The notes under the pieces: model-generated
Told to the model about the DNA's origin: nothing
Seen by the model: only the letters and a program-made list of their open reading frames with translations
Database searches by the model: none
Position numbers and translations under genes: made by a program
Origin: Musa acuminata AAA Group
Taxonomy: Eukaryota > Streptophyta > Magnoliopsida > Zingiberales > Musaceae
DNA length: 64,000 nucleotides
Direction of reading: 5' to 3'
Assembly (NCBI RefSeq): GCF_036884655.1
Contig: NC_088340.1
Span: 28,057,501 to 28,121,500, forward strand
In this document: in pieces, positions 21,385 through 32,405 of the stretch
Numbering within the stretch: position 1 is the stretch's first letter
How the letters are laid out: each line of letters starts with the position of its first letter

Positions 21385-24059
21385 ATATCATGAATATAAA
21401 TGTGTCCAAAAGGAAACGAGATGAGTTGAACAGTGCATACCTGTGGCATTGTAGGCTAGGTCACATCCATGAAAGAAGGATTCAAAAGTTGCTAAATGAT
21501 GGATATCTAGATCCATTCGACTATGTGTCATATGCAACTTGTGAGCCTTGCATTCGTGGAAAACTGACCAACTCTCCATTTAGTGGAACTGGAGAGAGAG
21601 CCACTGAGTTGTTGGAACTCATACATAGTGATGTATGTGGACCCATGTCAACTCATGCCATTGGAGGTTACTCCTACTTCATTACATTTACTGATGATTT
21701 CTCAAGGTATAGATATGTGTACTTAATGAAGTACAAGTCCGAGGCCTTTGAGAAATTCAGAGAGTATAAGAATGAGGTGGAGAACCAGACTGGAAAGAGT
21801 ATCAAAACTCTTCGATCAGATCGAGGAGGTGAGTACTTAAGTACAGAGTTTACTCACTTCCTCAAGGACCATGGGATATTATCCCAATGGACACCTCCTT
21901 ATACACCTCAGCTCAATGGTGTCTCTGAAAGGAGAAATCGTACATTATTAGATATGGTACGGTCCATGATGAGTTTCGCTGACCTACCCATCTCATTCTG
22001 GGGATATGCCCTAGAAACCGTAGCTTACCTTCTGAACAGAGTTCCAACTAAGTCGGTGGTGTCTACACTATATGAGATATGGAAAGGGAAGAAGCCTGAT
22101 CTTAAAGTAGTTAAGATTTGGGGCTGCTCTGCCCATGTTAAAAGACACAACCCTGATAAGTTAGAATCAAGGACAGGGCGATGTAAATTTGTGGGATACC
22201 CCAAGGAAACTTGTGGGTATTACTTCTATCATCTCGAGGACCAAAAGGTCTTTGTAGCTAAGAGAGCAGTGTTCCTTGAGAAGGAACACATTCTTGACGG
22301 AGACAGTGGGAGAATGATAGAATTGAGCGAGGTTGGAGAACCAAGCTCAAGCACCACTCTACAGCCCGAGTCTGTTCAGGTATCTAATACACAAGTTTCA
22401 ACTTTACGCAGGTCTGATAGAGTATCCCATCCTCCTGAGAGATATGTGGGACATATTAGAGCAGAGGATGTAGAGGATATTGATCCTCAGACCTACGAGG
22501 AGCCTATTATGAGTATAGACTCCGGGAAGTGGAAAGAAGCCATGAATTCTGAGATGGATTCTATGTACTCCAATAAGGTTTGGAACCTAGTTGATGCACC
22601 CGAAGGTATTGTACCCATCGGTTGCAAGTGGATCTTTAAGAAAAAGATCGGAGTAGATGGAAAGGTAGAGACCTATAAAGCAAGGCTAGTGGCTAAGGGG
22701 TATCGTCAAAGGCAAGGTGTTGACTACGACGAAACTTTCTCACCCGTAGCAATGCTAAAATCCATCAGAATTCTATTGGCTATTGCAGCACACTATGATT
22801 ATGAGATCTGGCAGATGGATGTGAAAACCGCATTCCTCAACGGGAACCTGGAGGAGGAGGTGTATATGATGCAACCTGAGGGATTCGTGTCCAAGAACTG
22901 CCCAGATAAGGTGTGTAGGTTGCTTAGATCCATTTATGGACTAAAGCAAGCTTCCCGAAGTTGGAACATAAGATTTGATGAGGCAATCAGATCTTATGAC
23001 TTCGTTAAGAACGAAGATGAGCCTTGTGTATACAGAAAGGTAAGTGAGAGCGCTATTAGCTTTTTGGTGTTATATGTGGATGACATCCTCATCATTGGGA
23101 ATGACATAGGAATGCTATCCACAATAAATGCTTGGTTATCTAGACACTTCTCCATGAAGGACTTAGGAGAAGCATCTTATATCTTGGGGATTAGAATCTA
23201 TAGAGATAGATCCAAAAGGATGCTTGGCTTGTCCCAGTCCAGGTACATAGAAACTATTGTCAAAAGGTTTGGCATGGAAAATTCCAAAAGAGGTCTCATA
23301 CCGATGAGACATGGGATATCGCTTTCTACGAGTATGTCCCCAAAGACTCCAGAAGAAAGGGCGAACATGGATATGATACCTTATGCCTCAGCAATAGGGT
23401 CTATCATGTATGCCATGCTATGTACTAGGCCTGATATAGCGCATGCTCTGAGTGTCACGAGCAGGTATCAGGCGGATCCAGGCTTGGAGCACTGGAAAGC
23501 AGTAAAGTGTATCCTTAAGTACTTGAGAAGGACTAAGGATCTTTTACTAGTATATGGAGGTAATAGCCTTAAGGTTGAAGGCTACACTGACTCAAGTTTT
23601 CAGTCTGATGTCGATGATAGCAAGTCGAATTCAGGGTATGTGTACACCTTGAATGGAGGAGCAGTGTGCTGGAAGAGTTCCAAGCAAGATACCACTGCTG
23701 ACTCGACCACAGAGGCGGAGTACATTGCTGCATCAGATGCAGCAAAGGAGGGAGTCTGGTTGAAGAAGTTCATCACAGATTTGGGAGTCATGCCGGATAG
23801 TGAGGAGCCGATTTCCCTATATTGCGACAACAACGGGGCAATTGCTCAAGCGAAGGAACCTAGGTCTCATCAGAAATCTAAGCATGTTCTGAGGAGGTTC
23901 CACCTTATCAGAGAGATCGTGACCCGAGGAGATGTAGTAGTGGAAAGAGTTCCATCCGAAGATAACATTGCAGATCCACTAACAAAGCCATTGTCTCAGA
24001 TTGTCTTTGAGCGTCACAGGGGTCTGATGGGGATTAGACACATAGGTGATTGGCTTTAG
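21385..24059 (+). CDS. pol: Integrase-RT-RNase H part of B2 polyprotein
   Basis: Continuation of B2 coding sequence after the B1 insertion; one open frame of about 890 codons. With residue 1 at an in-frame non-ATG codon inside the B1 LTR (21357), the pre-integrase zinc finger has H31, H36, C62 and C65. The integrase triad is D92, D155 and E191. RT has D488 and YVDD at 573-576, and RNase H has D745, E788, D824 and D869. These copy RNA into DNA and insert it in the host chromosome. All key residues are present, so the part looks functional, but it is cut off from gag-protease by B1. Stop TAG at 24057-24059 is 14 bases before the 3' LTR. Confidence 0.92.
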
Positions 24060-24073
24060 GTCAAGTTGGAGAT
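24060..24073 (+). other. Polypurine tract of B2
   Basis: GTCAAGTTGGAGAT precedes the 3' LTR. B0 and B1 have AAGTGGGAGAT here; one G to T change interrupts the purine run in B2, which could lower plus-strand priming. Confidence 0.7.
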
Positions 24074-25571
24074 TGCTAGTCATAAGTGCCCAGCAAGCCA
24101 ATCACGTGAGTGATGGCACGTGTGACTTGATACAGAATCTTTTTGCTTATTATATTTTGGCGTATATCACTTTATAACTATTGCATAAATGCATATATAT
24201 TGTGATGTCCTTGGATTTGTGCAATGGGAATCGGATCGTGATGAGATCACGATAATGAGATCGATTCACCTTTAAACACATATCCTAAATAATCCCGGTC
24301 ATAGGTTACTCGAGAGGGACATCGTGATAACCGGATAGACTGGTGTGCTGTATACCCGTCCATATGATGGATGCAGCTGGTCTCATAGCTGCTCGTGTAG
24401 GGACACTAGGGATACAGTACAGGTGCTCATTGGAGAATGAGTTCACTGATTGATCCGCTTACGGAATGCTGGATGGTTGATGATGCCTTATTGTCAGACA
24501 ACAATTCCGTAGTCCTAGTGGTGTATCTGGTTCTTAGAATTGAGACACCAAGGATGTCCTGTATGAGTGCTCCACTCTTTGATACCAGACTTATAGGTTT
24601 GGCTGTTCCCAGATCTAGTACAGCTGGTCATTGGGAGTGGTAGTCGACCTTACGAGGGCTATTGAGTGTCGATAGAGGATCATCCACTCTCGGTATCATG
24701 AGAGGAATATCCCATGTGTTCTTGCTCAGACAAATCCCTGGCCAGGGTCATTCGGGTTGAGAGAGAAAGAGTTCTCCGGGAGAATCCGATTAGAGCGAGA
24801 CTCGAGTAGAAACCGTATGGGTCTGACAGCACCATGCTCGATATACGGTCTCTGGGATATTAGATGGATGAGGGACTATAGGTACATGGTAACTGAGGAC
24901 AGACAGGTCCAATGGATTGGATTCCCCTGTATCGTCTGGGGACTACGGCGTAGTGGCCTAGTACTTCCGTAGTCGATGAGTCGAGTGAATTATTACAGAG
25001 ATAATAATTCACTTAGTTAGAAGGAGTTCTGACAGGTATGACTCACGGCCAGCTCGATATTGGGCCTAGAGGGTCACACACATATGGTAGGCATTGCGAT
25101 GAGTAGAGGTTCGGATATGAGATATCCGACGGAGCCCTTGTCTTATTGGATGCAGATCCAATACCCACTAGGGAAAGGACCCATTAGGGTTTTGACACGG
25201 GATCTCTATAAATAGGAGGGATTCACAGCCTCATAGGCTAGAGTCTTTGCTTGCCCTTCCTATTCTCCTCTCCCTCTCCACCTCAGAGTAGGCCTGGAGT
25301 TTTGAGGAGCGTCGTCGCAACCCTGCTGTGTGGATCACCGCTAGAGAGGAGGACGCTTGACCTCCTTCACCCTCTCCTAAGGATCTGCAAGGAAACAGGG
25401 ATATACGATCTCCCTAGGTAACACAATCTCTATACGCAGTTTTGTGTTTTTGCGGATTTTGCGCACCAATCTTCGCACGACGATGAACATCTTTTTGGGA
25501 ATCGGGGATTTTTGTTTTCTTGTTCTTCCGCTGCGCATATGATGTCGCCCCCCCCCTATGATTTCCCAACA
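24074..25571 (+). repeat. 3' LTR of B2
   Basis: 1498 bp, TGCTAGTC...CCCAACA, matching 8215-9711 with about seven differences, one of them in the length of the terminal C run. Followed by TSD TCTTT (25572-25576). Confidence 0.93.
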
Positions 25572-26204
25572 TCTTTTGCCCAGAAAACCCTAATGCCCTA
25601 CTACCCTTTGCTGCTGCCGCCGCTGCCGCCACCCTGCTGGCGGCGGCCTATGCGGCGAGGGGCGGGGCGCTGCCCTCGCCTGCGGGCGGCACGCCCGCTA
25701 GCAGCGCTGCCGCTGCAGGTGGGCGCCCCCGCGGGCGTCGCCGCCTCCGCGTGCAGTTCTGCCGGCGGGGCAACGCTCGCAGGCGGTGCTGCCCCTGCGG
25801 GCGCCGCCGCCTCTGCGGGCAGTTCTGCCCGCGGGGCACCGCCCGCAGGCAGTGTTGTCCCGCCGGGCGGCCGGCCTTGTGTGGGGGGTTTTCGCCCGCG
25901 GGAGCAGCGGCGGCAGGTGCCGCTGCCCTGCGGCGCCTCACCCCGCGGGAGAAGCCACCGTAGGCGCCTCTGCCTGCGGGCTGCCTGCTTCGCCGGACGG
26001 AAGCGTGCTGCAAGCAGGCCGCCGGCCGGCTGCTGCAAACGCAGCCCCTATGCTGCCTGCCTTTGGCTGCGCTGCATGCACGTAGATCGAGGGCAGCAAC
26101 TGTTGCTGTCCTTTCTCGCTATTGCGTCAACGATTTTAACATCAAAAATTTTTCCTAAACACAACACACGCAGTTCAAAACCAATCATTCGCACGAACAA
26201 CCTG
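25572..26204 (-). other. B0 leader, distal part with GC-rich island
   Basis: After the TSD, sequence collinear with the distal B1 leader resumes: a GC-rich island (about 25590-26100), then the tract next to the PBS. The PBS and the first ~170 bp of the LTR are deleted, because leader sequence ACGAACAACCTG runs straight into LTR sequence TGTGTTACCTAGG at about 26204. Confidence 0.82.
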
Positions 26205-27555
26205 TGTGTTACCTAGGGAGATCGTATATCCCTGTTTCCTTGCAGATCCTTAGGAGAGGGTGAAGAAGGTCAAGCGTCCTCCTCTCTAGCGGTGATCCAC
26301 ACAGTAGGGTTGCGACGACGCTTCTCAAAACTCTAGGCCTGCTCTGAGGTGGAGAGGAAGAGGAGAATAGGAAAGGCAAGCAAAGGCTCTAGCCTATGAG
26401 GCTTTGAATCCCTCCTATTTATAGAGATCCCCTGTCAAACCCTAATGGGTCCTCCCCGAGTGGGTATTGGATCTGCATCCAATAAGATAAGGGCTCCGTC
26501 AGATATCTCATATCTGAATCTCTACTCATCGCAATGCCTACCATATGTGTTTGACCCTCTAGGCCCAATATCGAGCTGGCCATGAGTCATACCTATCAGA
26601 ACTCCTTCTAACTCAGTGAATTATTATCTCTGTAATAATTCACTTGACTAATCGACTACGGAAGTACTAGGCCACTACGCCGTAGTCCCCAAACGATACA
26701 GGGGAATCCAATCCATTGGACCTGTCTGTCCTCAGTTACCATGTACCTATAATCCCTCATCCATCTAATATCCCAAAGACCGTATATCGAGCATGGTGTT
26801 GTCAGACCCATACGATTTCTACTCGAGTCTCGCTCTAATCGGATTCTCCCGGAGAACTCTTTCTCTCTCAGCCCGAATGACCCTGGCCAGGGATTTGTCT
26901 AAGTAAGAACACATGGGATATTCCTCTCATGACGCCGAGAGTGGATGATCCTCTATCGACACTCAATAGCCCTCGTAAGGTCGACTATCACTCCCAATGA
27001 CCAGTTGTACTAGATCTGGGATAGCCAAACCTATAAGTTTGGTATCAAAGAGTGGAGCACTCATATAGGATATCCTTGGTATCTCAAGTCTAAGGACTAG
27101 ATACACCACTAGGACTACGGAATCATTGTCTGACAATAAGGCATCATCAACCATCCAGCATTCCGTAAGCGGATCAATCAGTGAACTCATTCTCCAACGA
27201 GCACCTGTACTATATCCCTAGTGTCCCTACACGAGCAGCTATGAGATCAGTTGCATCCATCATATGGACGGGTATACAGCACACCAGTCTAGCCGATTAT
27301 CACGATGTCCCTCTCGAGTAACCTATGACCGGGATTATTTAGGATATGTGTTTAAAGGTGAATCGATCTCATTATCGTGATCTCATCACGATCCGATTCC
27401 CATTGCACAAATCCAAGGACATCAAAATATATGTATGCATTTATGTAATAGTTATAAAGTGATATACGCCAAAATATAATAAGCAAAAAGATTCTGTATC
27501 AAGTCACACGTGCCATCACTCTCATGATTGGCGTACTAGGTACCTATGACTAGCA
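26205..27555 (-). repeat. 5' LTR of B0, truncated at its leader side
   Basis: Matches family B LTRs from TGTTACCTAGG onward and ends GACTAGCA at 27555. Many scattered substitutions compared with B1 and B2; one of the two G-boxes is lost. TATA region near 26420 (reverse complement TATAAATA) is kept. Confidence 0.85.
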
Positions 27556-29059
27556 GTGAGGAGCTATTGCACTGGGAGAAGAAAAGAGTGTGGATCCTAA
27601 GGAGAAAGACTGGATGATATTATGGGAGACTCGGTTGATGGGATTGATGGCGTACTCCAGTAATGTATATGTGATGGAGTAGGTTGCACAGCAGGAGATT
27701 CAGGGTTGTGAAATGGAAAGATAGTCTCTATAAAAATAATATGACGGGATGTAAAGACTTTTTGAGATTAGGGTTCATAGCATCGAAAAGCATTATGGTC
27801 AAGGGAGTATCCAATGAAAACGCAAGGTTTAGATTTTGATGTTATCTTAAATGAGGCATAGGGACAGAGCCATGGATAACATAAATATCCAAACACTTTG
27901 AGTTTTTGAAGGTTTGGGGATTTGTGAAATAATTTTTCAAATGACGATTTGTATTGGAGGACTGGAGTGAGCATACAATTAATGAGGTAAATAGCAGCTC
28001 GAAAGGCTACAGCCTAAAAAGTTGGTGGCATAGAGGCTTAGTGTAGGAGTGTGAGACTAGTTTCAACTATATGTTGATGTTTGCATTCAGTAGAGCTGGC
28101 GAGTTAAGGAGTGTGTGGAGGTGACTTGAGGTGTTATATACCACAAGCAGATAGGTAGGATGTGAGGGCTTGATATTTGCCACCACCATCGGAGTAAATA
28201 GTTTTAATTTTAGACTGAAAGAAGTTCTCAACCAATCTTCGAAAGTTGGTAAAGATTGTTGAAACTTCAGATTTATGGTGAAGATGGTATAACCATGTGT
28301 ATTTGGTGAAATAATCTATAAAAATAACATAAAATCTGAATTTGTCAAAGGATGTGATTGGAGCGGGGCCCAAACATCAATGTAAATAACCTCAAGAGTT
28401 TTAAAGTAGGATATGGAGGATTTTTCAAAGGAAAGTTTATGGCTTTTATTACTTAAATAAGCATCACAATGAGTTATAATGTTATTGGTTTTAAGCGTCG
28501 GAAGAGAATAACGGGAAAGTAATTTTTGCTGAATAAAAGTTGAGAGATGACTAAGACGACGATGCCACATATCAGTTGGAGCTACGACCGAAGAGTAGGT
28601 AGTGGGTTAGGTGATTTATGGAACTAACGTCCATTGGTAAATGTTGTCCTTACTCTGGCCTCGGACCAAGGATGCTCCCGTGCTCAAATCCTTGACAAGA
28701 AAGGAGTTAAGAAAGAATTCAATTAAGGTATGATTCTATTTGTAGAATTGAGAAAAAAAAAAGGTTTTGTTTGATGTGGGGTGCACACAAAATATCATCG
28801 AGCGTAAACGTAGTGCTATGTGAATTAAACATTATAGAACCAATATGAGTAATGGGGAGTCCATTACCATTACCAATGATGATGTCTTCGTTTCCGCCAT
28901 AGTTGTTGTGGATGGACAAGTTTTGTAAATCAGAGGTGATGTGATGAGATGCGCTAGAGTCCACAATCCAATTTTGATGACCAATAGTCGGAGTAGCTAT
29001 AATATTTGCGTGAGGCCAATACAACGGAGGAGGAAGTCTGGGTCGAGTTCTACAGACTT
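27556..29059 (-). pseudogene. pol: C1 pol pseudogene (protease and integrase only)
   Basis: Minus-strand relic of a third copia family. From upstream: protease (WIVDSSASHH, catalytic DSGA changed to DSSA, about 28960), GAG-pre-integrase (MWHRRLSHLS, about 28560), integrase core (YFTKYTWLYHLHHKSE; SDGGGKY for the second Asp region, about 28170-28370), and the integrase C-terminal region (KVFGYLCYPW, about 27880). Stops and frameshifts separate the pieces. The sequence ends at the B0 LTR, so RT and RNase H are absent from this side; they may lie beyond the left window edge if B0 inserted into C1. Confidence 0.82.
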
Positions 29060-30014
29060 TTACAGAGTGGCCAACTTTGTCACATAGCTGGTAGGCAACT
29101 CTTTGTTGATTTGTATGATCAGGATGCTAGGGTTGAGGATAATTGAAGCAACCGCTTGGATGGTTGTAATTGAAATGTTGAGGAGGTTAAGGAATGGAGG
29201 TTTGTTTGGAGCCAACAAGTTCATGAGGCATGCTGGCCAAACCTTTGTTAATGGTTTTGTTGTACCGGTTGCTCTTCTTCTTAGACTTTTGACTGACTTG
29301 AGTTGTGATGGATGGTCCTGGCAACTTGTCCTCATGCTTGAGATATATCTCATAGTTAGTCAACTATCTCATAGTTAGTCAACTTATCATAAAGTTCTTC
29401 GAATGATATCGGTGAGTCGCATGCCCGTATTGTTACTGTTAATTCCTTATACTCATCCCTAAGGCCATTAAGTGTGTGGATAATGATTTCTTCATCACTA
29501 AGATTATGATCTATCAAGGCTAAGTTATCGATAATAACTTTTATATTTTGTAGATAGTCAGCAATAGTACTTCTCTCTTGTTTTACTTATATGAGACTAG
29601 ATAGGAGACTAAACAGGCGAGTGTACGAATGATTTGCCAAGGTGGTTTGCAGTTTGCACTATGCTTCGGCAGTAGTGTCACATAAAAATATGAGTGGGGC
29701 AAGGGATCCAACAACTGAAGCTTGAATTGGCATAACCATAATTTATGGTCTAGATTTGGTACTGGATTAGGTGCTCCTAGAATGTTAAGCATTGCCGATA
29801 GACAACGGAGAGAGCCATCGACATAGCCTAATAGATCATAATCAAATAAGATATTAGAAAATTGAGCATGTTAGGATGCGTAGTTGCCACCTTTGGATAA
29901 CTTGAAGGGGATGAGAGTTGCAGCATTAATAGAAATAAGACCTGTAGAAGAAAAGGTACTATGGCTTCCTGCGAGAACAATAACTGAAGCATCAAATGTA
30001 GATGATGAAGACAT
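29060..30014 (-). pseudogene. gag: C1 gag pseudogene
   Basis: Starts at ATG 30012-30014 (MSSSSTFDAS). It carries the UBN2-type gag signature (LIPFKLSKGGNYAS; LDHKLWLCQ) and ends in a zinc-knuckle remnant (QLCDKVGHS, about 29060-29100). Several frameshifts and stops, one just before position 29870. It shares frame-by-frame similarity with C2 gag at 32747-33437. Confidence 0.8.
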
Positions 30015-31341
30015 GTTGAGTGGAGCAAGGTAGGAGTTTCTTCCTTGGAGGAAAAACAATTTTATTTTGTTGCGAGGAGGCCTCCTATAACGATCAATTG
30101 CCAACGATGCAGCTGTAGTTGTTGATGCTGCTGCAAGCAACAACGACTACAGTAGCACACCACCACGTCGCTGAATGTGTTGCAGATTGCAGTTCTGTGA
30201 GATGCTGCAGCCTGCAGTTTTGGGAGAAGCCGGCGATGCTGCGGGTGCAGTCCCACTTTGGAGAAGCTAGCGATGCTGCAGCTTGCAGTTTTGAGAGAAA
30301 GAAGGGCCGGAAGGGGAGTTTGGATGGGCAGCTGCGGTGGCTTGAAGTCCGTCGGCTGGCGATGGATCAGTAGAGGAGCAGCAGAGGACAGATGTCGGGG
30401 AGGAGAGGTTGCAGTTCTGGGAGAAGCCAGCGATGTTGTGGGCGCAGTCCCACTTTGGGAGAAGCCGGCGATGCTGTAGCTTGCAGTGGGCGCAGTCCCA
30501 ATTTGGGAAGCTGCTGGCAGCTGCTGCAGGCCGGGAAACGGCCGCGGAGATATCGCAGCATCCCTGAGATTGTAGAGGCTGCAGTTTGAGAGGCAGATCT
30601 CAGGTAGATCTGCGCTACTTTTGCCACGATTTGAGAGGCACCAAGCGGCGAGTGGAGAAGTCGAGGGAGAGCACCACGGCTGGGGAAAGAAGACTGTGGC
30701 GGTTCCCCCACGAGGGTGCACAGCGGGCTTCGCGGGGCGAGTGCCAAGGATCTCGTGGAGGCGTGCTGAAAAGGAGAGATCGAAGCCGGCGAGACAAAAA
30801 GAGATCGGAGAAGGAGGCGAATCTTGTATTTGATCATGACTCTTTACATGATCGATGCCCTTCTCGGCGGAGGAGGCGAAGGCTTGGTTGACCACGGAAG
30901 AGGATGCAGTTGCAGCTTCCTTGGGATTATGCAGCAGAGGAAGCTGCTGCGTGGTGGAGGAGTCCCGTCGGCCTCTGGCGAGGCTGGAAGGGGAGAAGCA
31001 GCGGCGCAGCAGCACAATAGCACTGCCCTTTCAAGCCAGATGAGGAGAAGCAGCAGTGCTGGAATAGGAGAAGCAGCGGCGCTGCCCTTTATAGCCGGAG
31101 GAGAAGAAGTAGTGGCACAGCAGCACTACCCACCCTTTACAGCCGGAGGAGAAGTAGCAGCATAGGTGTACGCAGGCAGTGGCATAGGTGTACGTAGGGA
31201 CGGGCTTCTCGAACTCTCCCTCCCTGAGTGCACTGCTGTTGCCGCCGTGGTTCACCTTGAAGAAGGATGCACCGGTGATGGTGGAAAACTTGGTCACCGT
31301 AGTTCTGAGGTGAGATAGAGCCCTCAGATTACTGGGGCTAT
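30015..31341 (-). other. C1 leader with degenerate ~75-bp repeats
   Basis: About 1.3 kb between PBS and gag. Around 30195-30540 a unit of roughly 70-80 bp recurs about three times (AGTTTTGGGAGAAGCCGGCG or close variants, then GCAGTCCCACTTTGGGAGA). Further GC-rich low-complexity sequence lies at 30880-31160. Long overlapping ORFs on both strands have no recognisable domain and I do not call them genes. Confidence 0.6.
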
Positions 31342-31440
31342 GGCTCTGACACCATAATGAAAATGAAAGACAAAGAAGAAGATTGCATTGAGTTGAAACA
31401 ATACACAATACTCCCTATTTATACACGTTAGAAGGGAAAT
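31342..31440 (-). repeat. C1 primer-binding site and R-U5 end of its 5' LTR
   Basis: GGCTCTGACACCAT (31342-31355) is the reverse complement of ATGGTGTCAGAGCC, a tRNA-Met PBS with one change. The LTR CA end would be at 31358 (TGAAAATGAAAG on the plus strand). A TATA box (reverse complement GTATAAATAGGG) lies at about 31411-31423. The far end of the LTR could not be placed because sequence like a host gene begins almost immediately. Confidence 0.6.
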
Positions 31441-31451
31441 CTGGGTGCCAT

Positions 31452-31775
31452 AGCCTGGGCATGACAGACGGCGAGCTGCCTGAGCACGAGGGCGAGCTCA
31501 ATGGAGTCGCAAATGATGCAGTAGAAACTGCCGATGGGATCGAGGGCACGCATGTCGGACAAGTAGATGATGGTCTTCATGGCCTCGGAACGCTGGTAGG
31601 GGTCAAGGTTGCATATGATTTTGATGACATTGCTGATGCTGAAGAGGCGGTGGGAGTTAAGGAACTGCTGTTGTTGGTTAGCGGGGAAGCAAGGGGCGAG
31701 GGTGCAGTTGGGATTGCACCTGCGGCACTGATATTTGTAGGTGGAGTAGGCCTGGTTGCGGTGAGCTGGGAGGAG
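31452..31775 (-). pseudogene. LOB-domain (LBD) transcription factor gene fragment
   Basis: Minus-strand translation gives about 105 residues that follow the LOB domain of plant LATERAL ORGAN BOUNDARIES proteins, DNA-binding regulators of organ development. I see the second half of the C-block (RRCNPNCTLAPCFPANQQQQ), then FLNSHRLF, NLDPYQRSEAMKTIIY, MRALDPIG and ELALVLRQLAVC. The first two zinc-binding Cys of C-X2-C-X6-C-X3-C are Tyr (TAC for TGC), an Arg is Cys, and about seven residues are missing before ELAL. The N- and C-terminal parts and any intron are absent. It is a dead fragment next to the C1 LTR promoter, same strand; captured sequence or a local gene relic are both possible. Confidence 0.75.
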
Positions 31776-31797
31776 GATGGGCGAGAGTGATAACAGA

Positions 31798-31855
31798 GAG
31801 ATTTCCTCAACTGCATAGCAGATGAGAGATTTCCTCAACTGCATAGCAAATGAGA
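31798..31855. repeat. 28-bp tandem duplication
   Basis: GATTTCCTCAACTGCATAGC occurs twice in direct tandem (unit 28 bp, second copy with AAATG for AGATG) just beyond the LOB-domain fragment. Confidence 0.85.
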
Positions 31856-32149
31856 CTCCACAGCCAGTCCTCATCTTCCTCACCGCGGCAGTCGCTGATC
31901 TATAGACTTGAGGAGATCGAAGGGGATGCCTGTATCCTCAATAGTTTGCACAATGGGCGGTCTGGTGCTCTCCTCTGCGTATACGTATAGCTGCACCACA
32001 CATAGCACCACATGGATCGCTGCTGCATGCACGAACTTAAGCCACCACAGTCACCCACCTCTCACTTCCCACCTTCCACCTCTGCCAGCACTCCGTCATT
32101 GAACTGCTGCTCCAGACATCATCTGCTTCCACGCACTAGACCATTGGGC

Positions 32150-32405
32150 AGCCCTCTTTGTGAACCTGGTCGCTACAACCCTCTCGCTAGGCACCATCGA
32201 CCAGCTCCTAGCTCTCTCACTCTCGCAATGTTGTCCTCACTGCTTCTGGCGTGGGCCCTGCCAATGCCTTCGCCATTGCTGTCCTCGCCTCCGGCAACAT
32301 CGTCGTCACTGCTTCCGACAGCATCCTGTGGTAGTGTTTTGATATTCCTACGCACATGCTCCTGCCAGGTCACATCTTAGTCCTGGAGAGGACCTTGTCT
32401 TAGTG
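32150..32405 (+). pseudogene. Bulb-type lectin (G-type lectin receptor kinase) gene fragment
   Basis: Plus-strand reading resembles the end of the mannose-binding B-lectin domain of S-locus/G-type lectin receptor kinases. I read RYNPLA, then SSLTLA in one frame, and, after a shift near 32226, NVVLTASGVGPANAF, VLASGNIVVTASDSILW and CFDIPTHMLLPGHIL. The family motif is LWQSFDYPTDTLLPGQ; here the Gln is a TAG stop and Ser is Cys. No kinase domain or signal peptide is visible. It could be a captured fragment in the C2 leader or the remains of a host gene. Confidence 0.6.

Larger units (their letters stand above)
8215..25571 (+). mobile_element. Ty1-copia element B2, complete but split by B1
   Basis: Plus strand: 5' LTR 8215-9711, PBS, leader, gag-protease 11599-12792, [B1 12810-21384], integrase-RT-RNase H 21385-24059, PPT, 3' LTR 24074-25571, flanked by TSD TCTTT. 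Without B1 it is about 8.8 kb. I counted roughly seven differences between its two 1.5-kb LTRs by eye, so it is a young insertion. Domain order PR-IN-RT-RH defines Ty1-copia. It is the only family B copy here that retains the protease body. Confidence 0.93.
1818..27555 (-). mobile_element. Old Ty1-copia element B0, host of nested B2 and B1
   Basis: On the minus strand the order is 5' LTR (26205-27555), leader (25577-26204 and 6974-8209), gag, pol, PPT and 3' LTR (1818-3304). The leader is split by B2, with TCTTT duplicated on both sides. Coding regions carry several stops and frameshifts, and a deletion has removed the primer-binding site with about 170 bp of adjoining LTR. B0 is clearly older than the two copies nested in it. 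The 5 bases after its 5' LTR are GTGAG; the matching TSD on the other side is not visible because LTR A1 abuts there. Lineage by gag and pol style is Tork/Angela-like copia, tentative. Confidence 0.88.

Noticed and set aside
30062..31015. 317-codon minus-strand ORF in the C1 leader
   Set aside because: Low-complexity, made by degenerate repeats; overlapping plus-strand ORFs are equally long and there is no recognisable domain.
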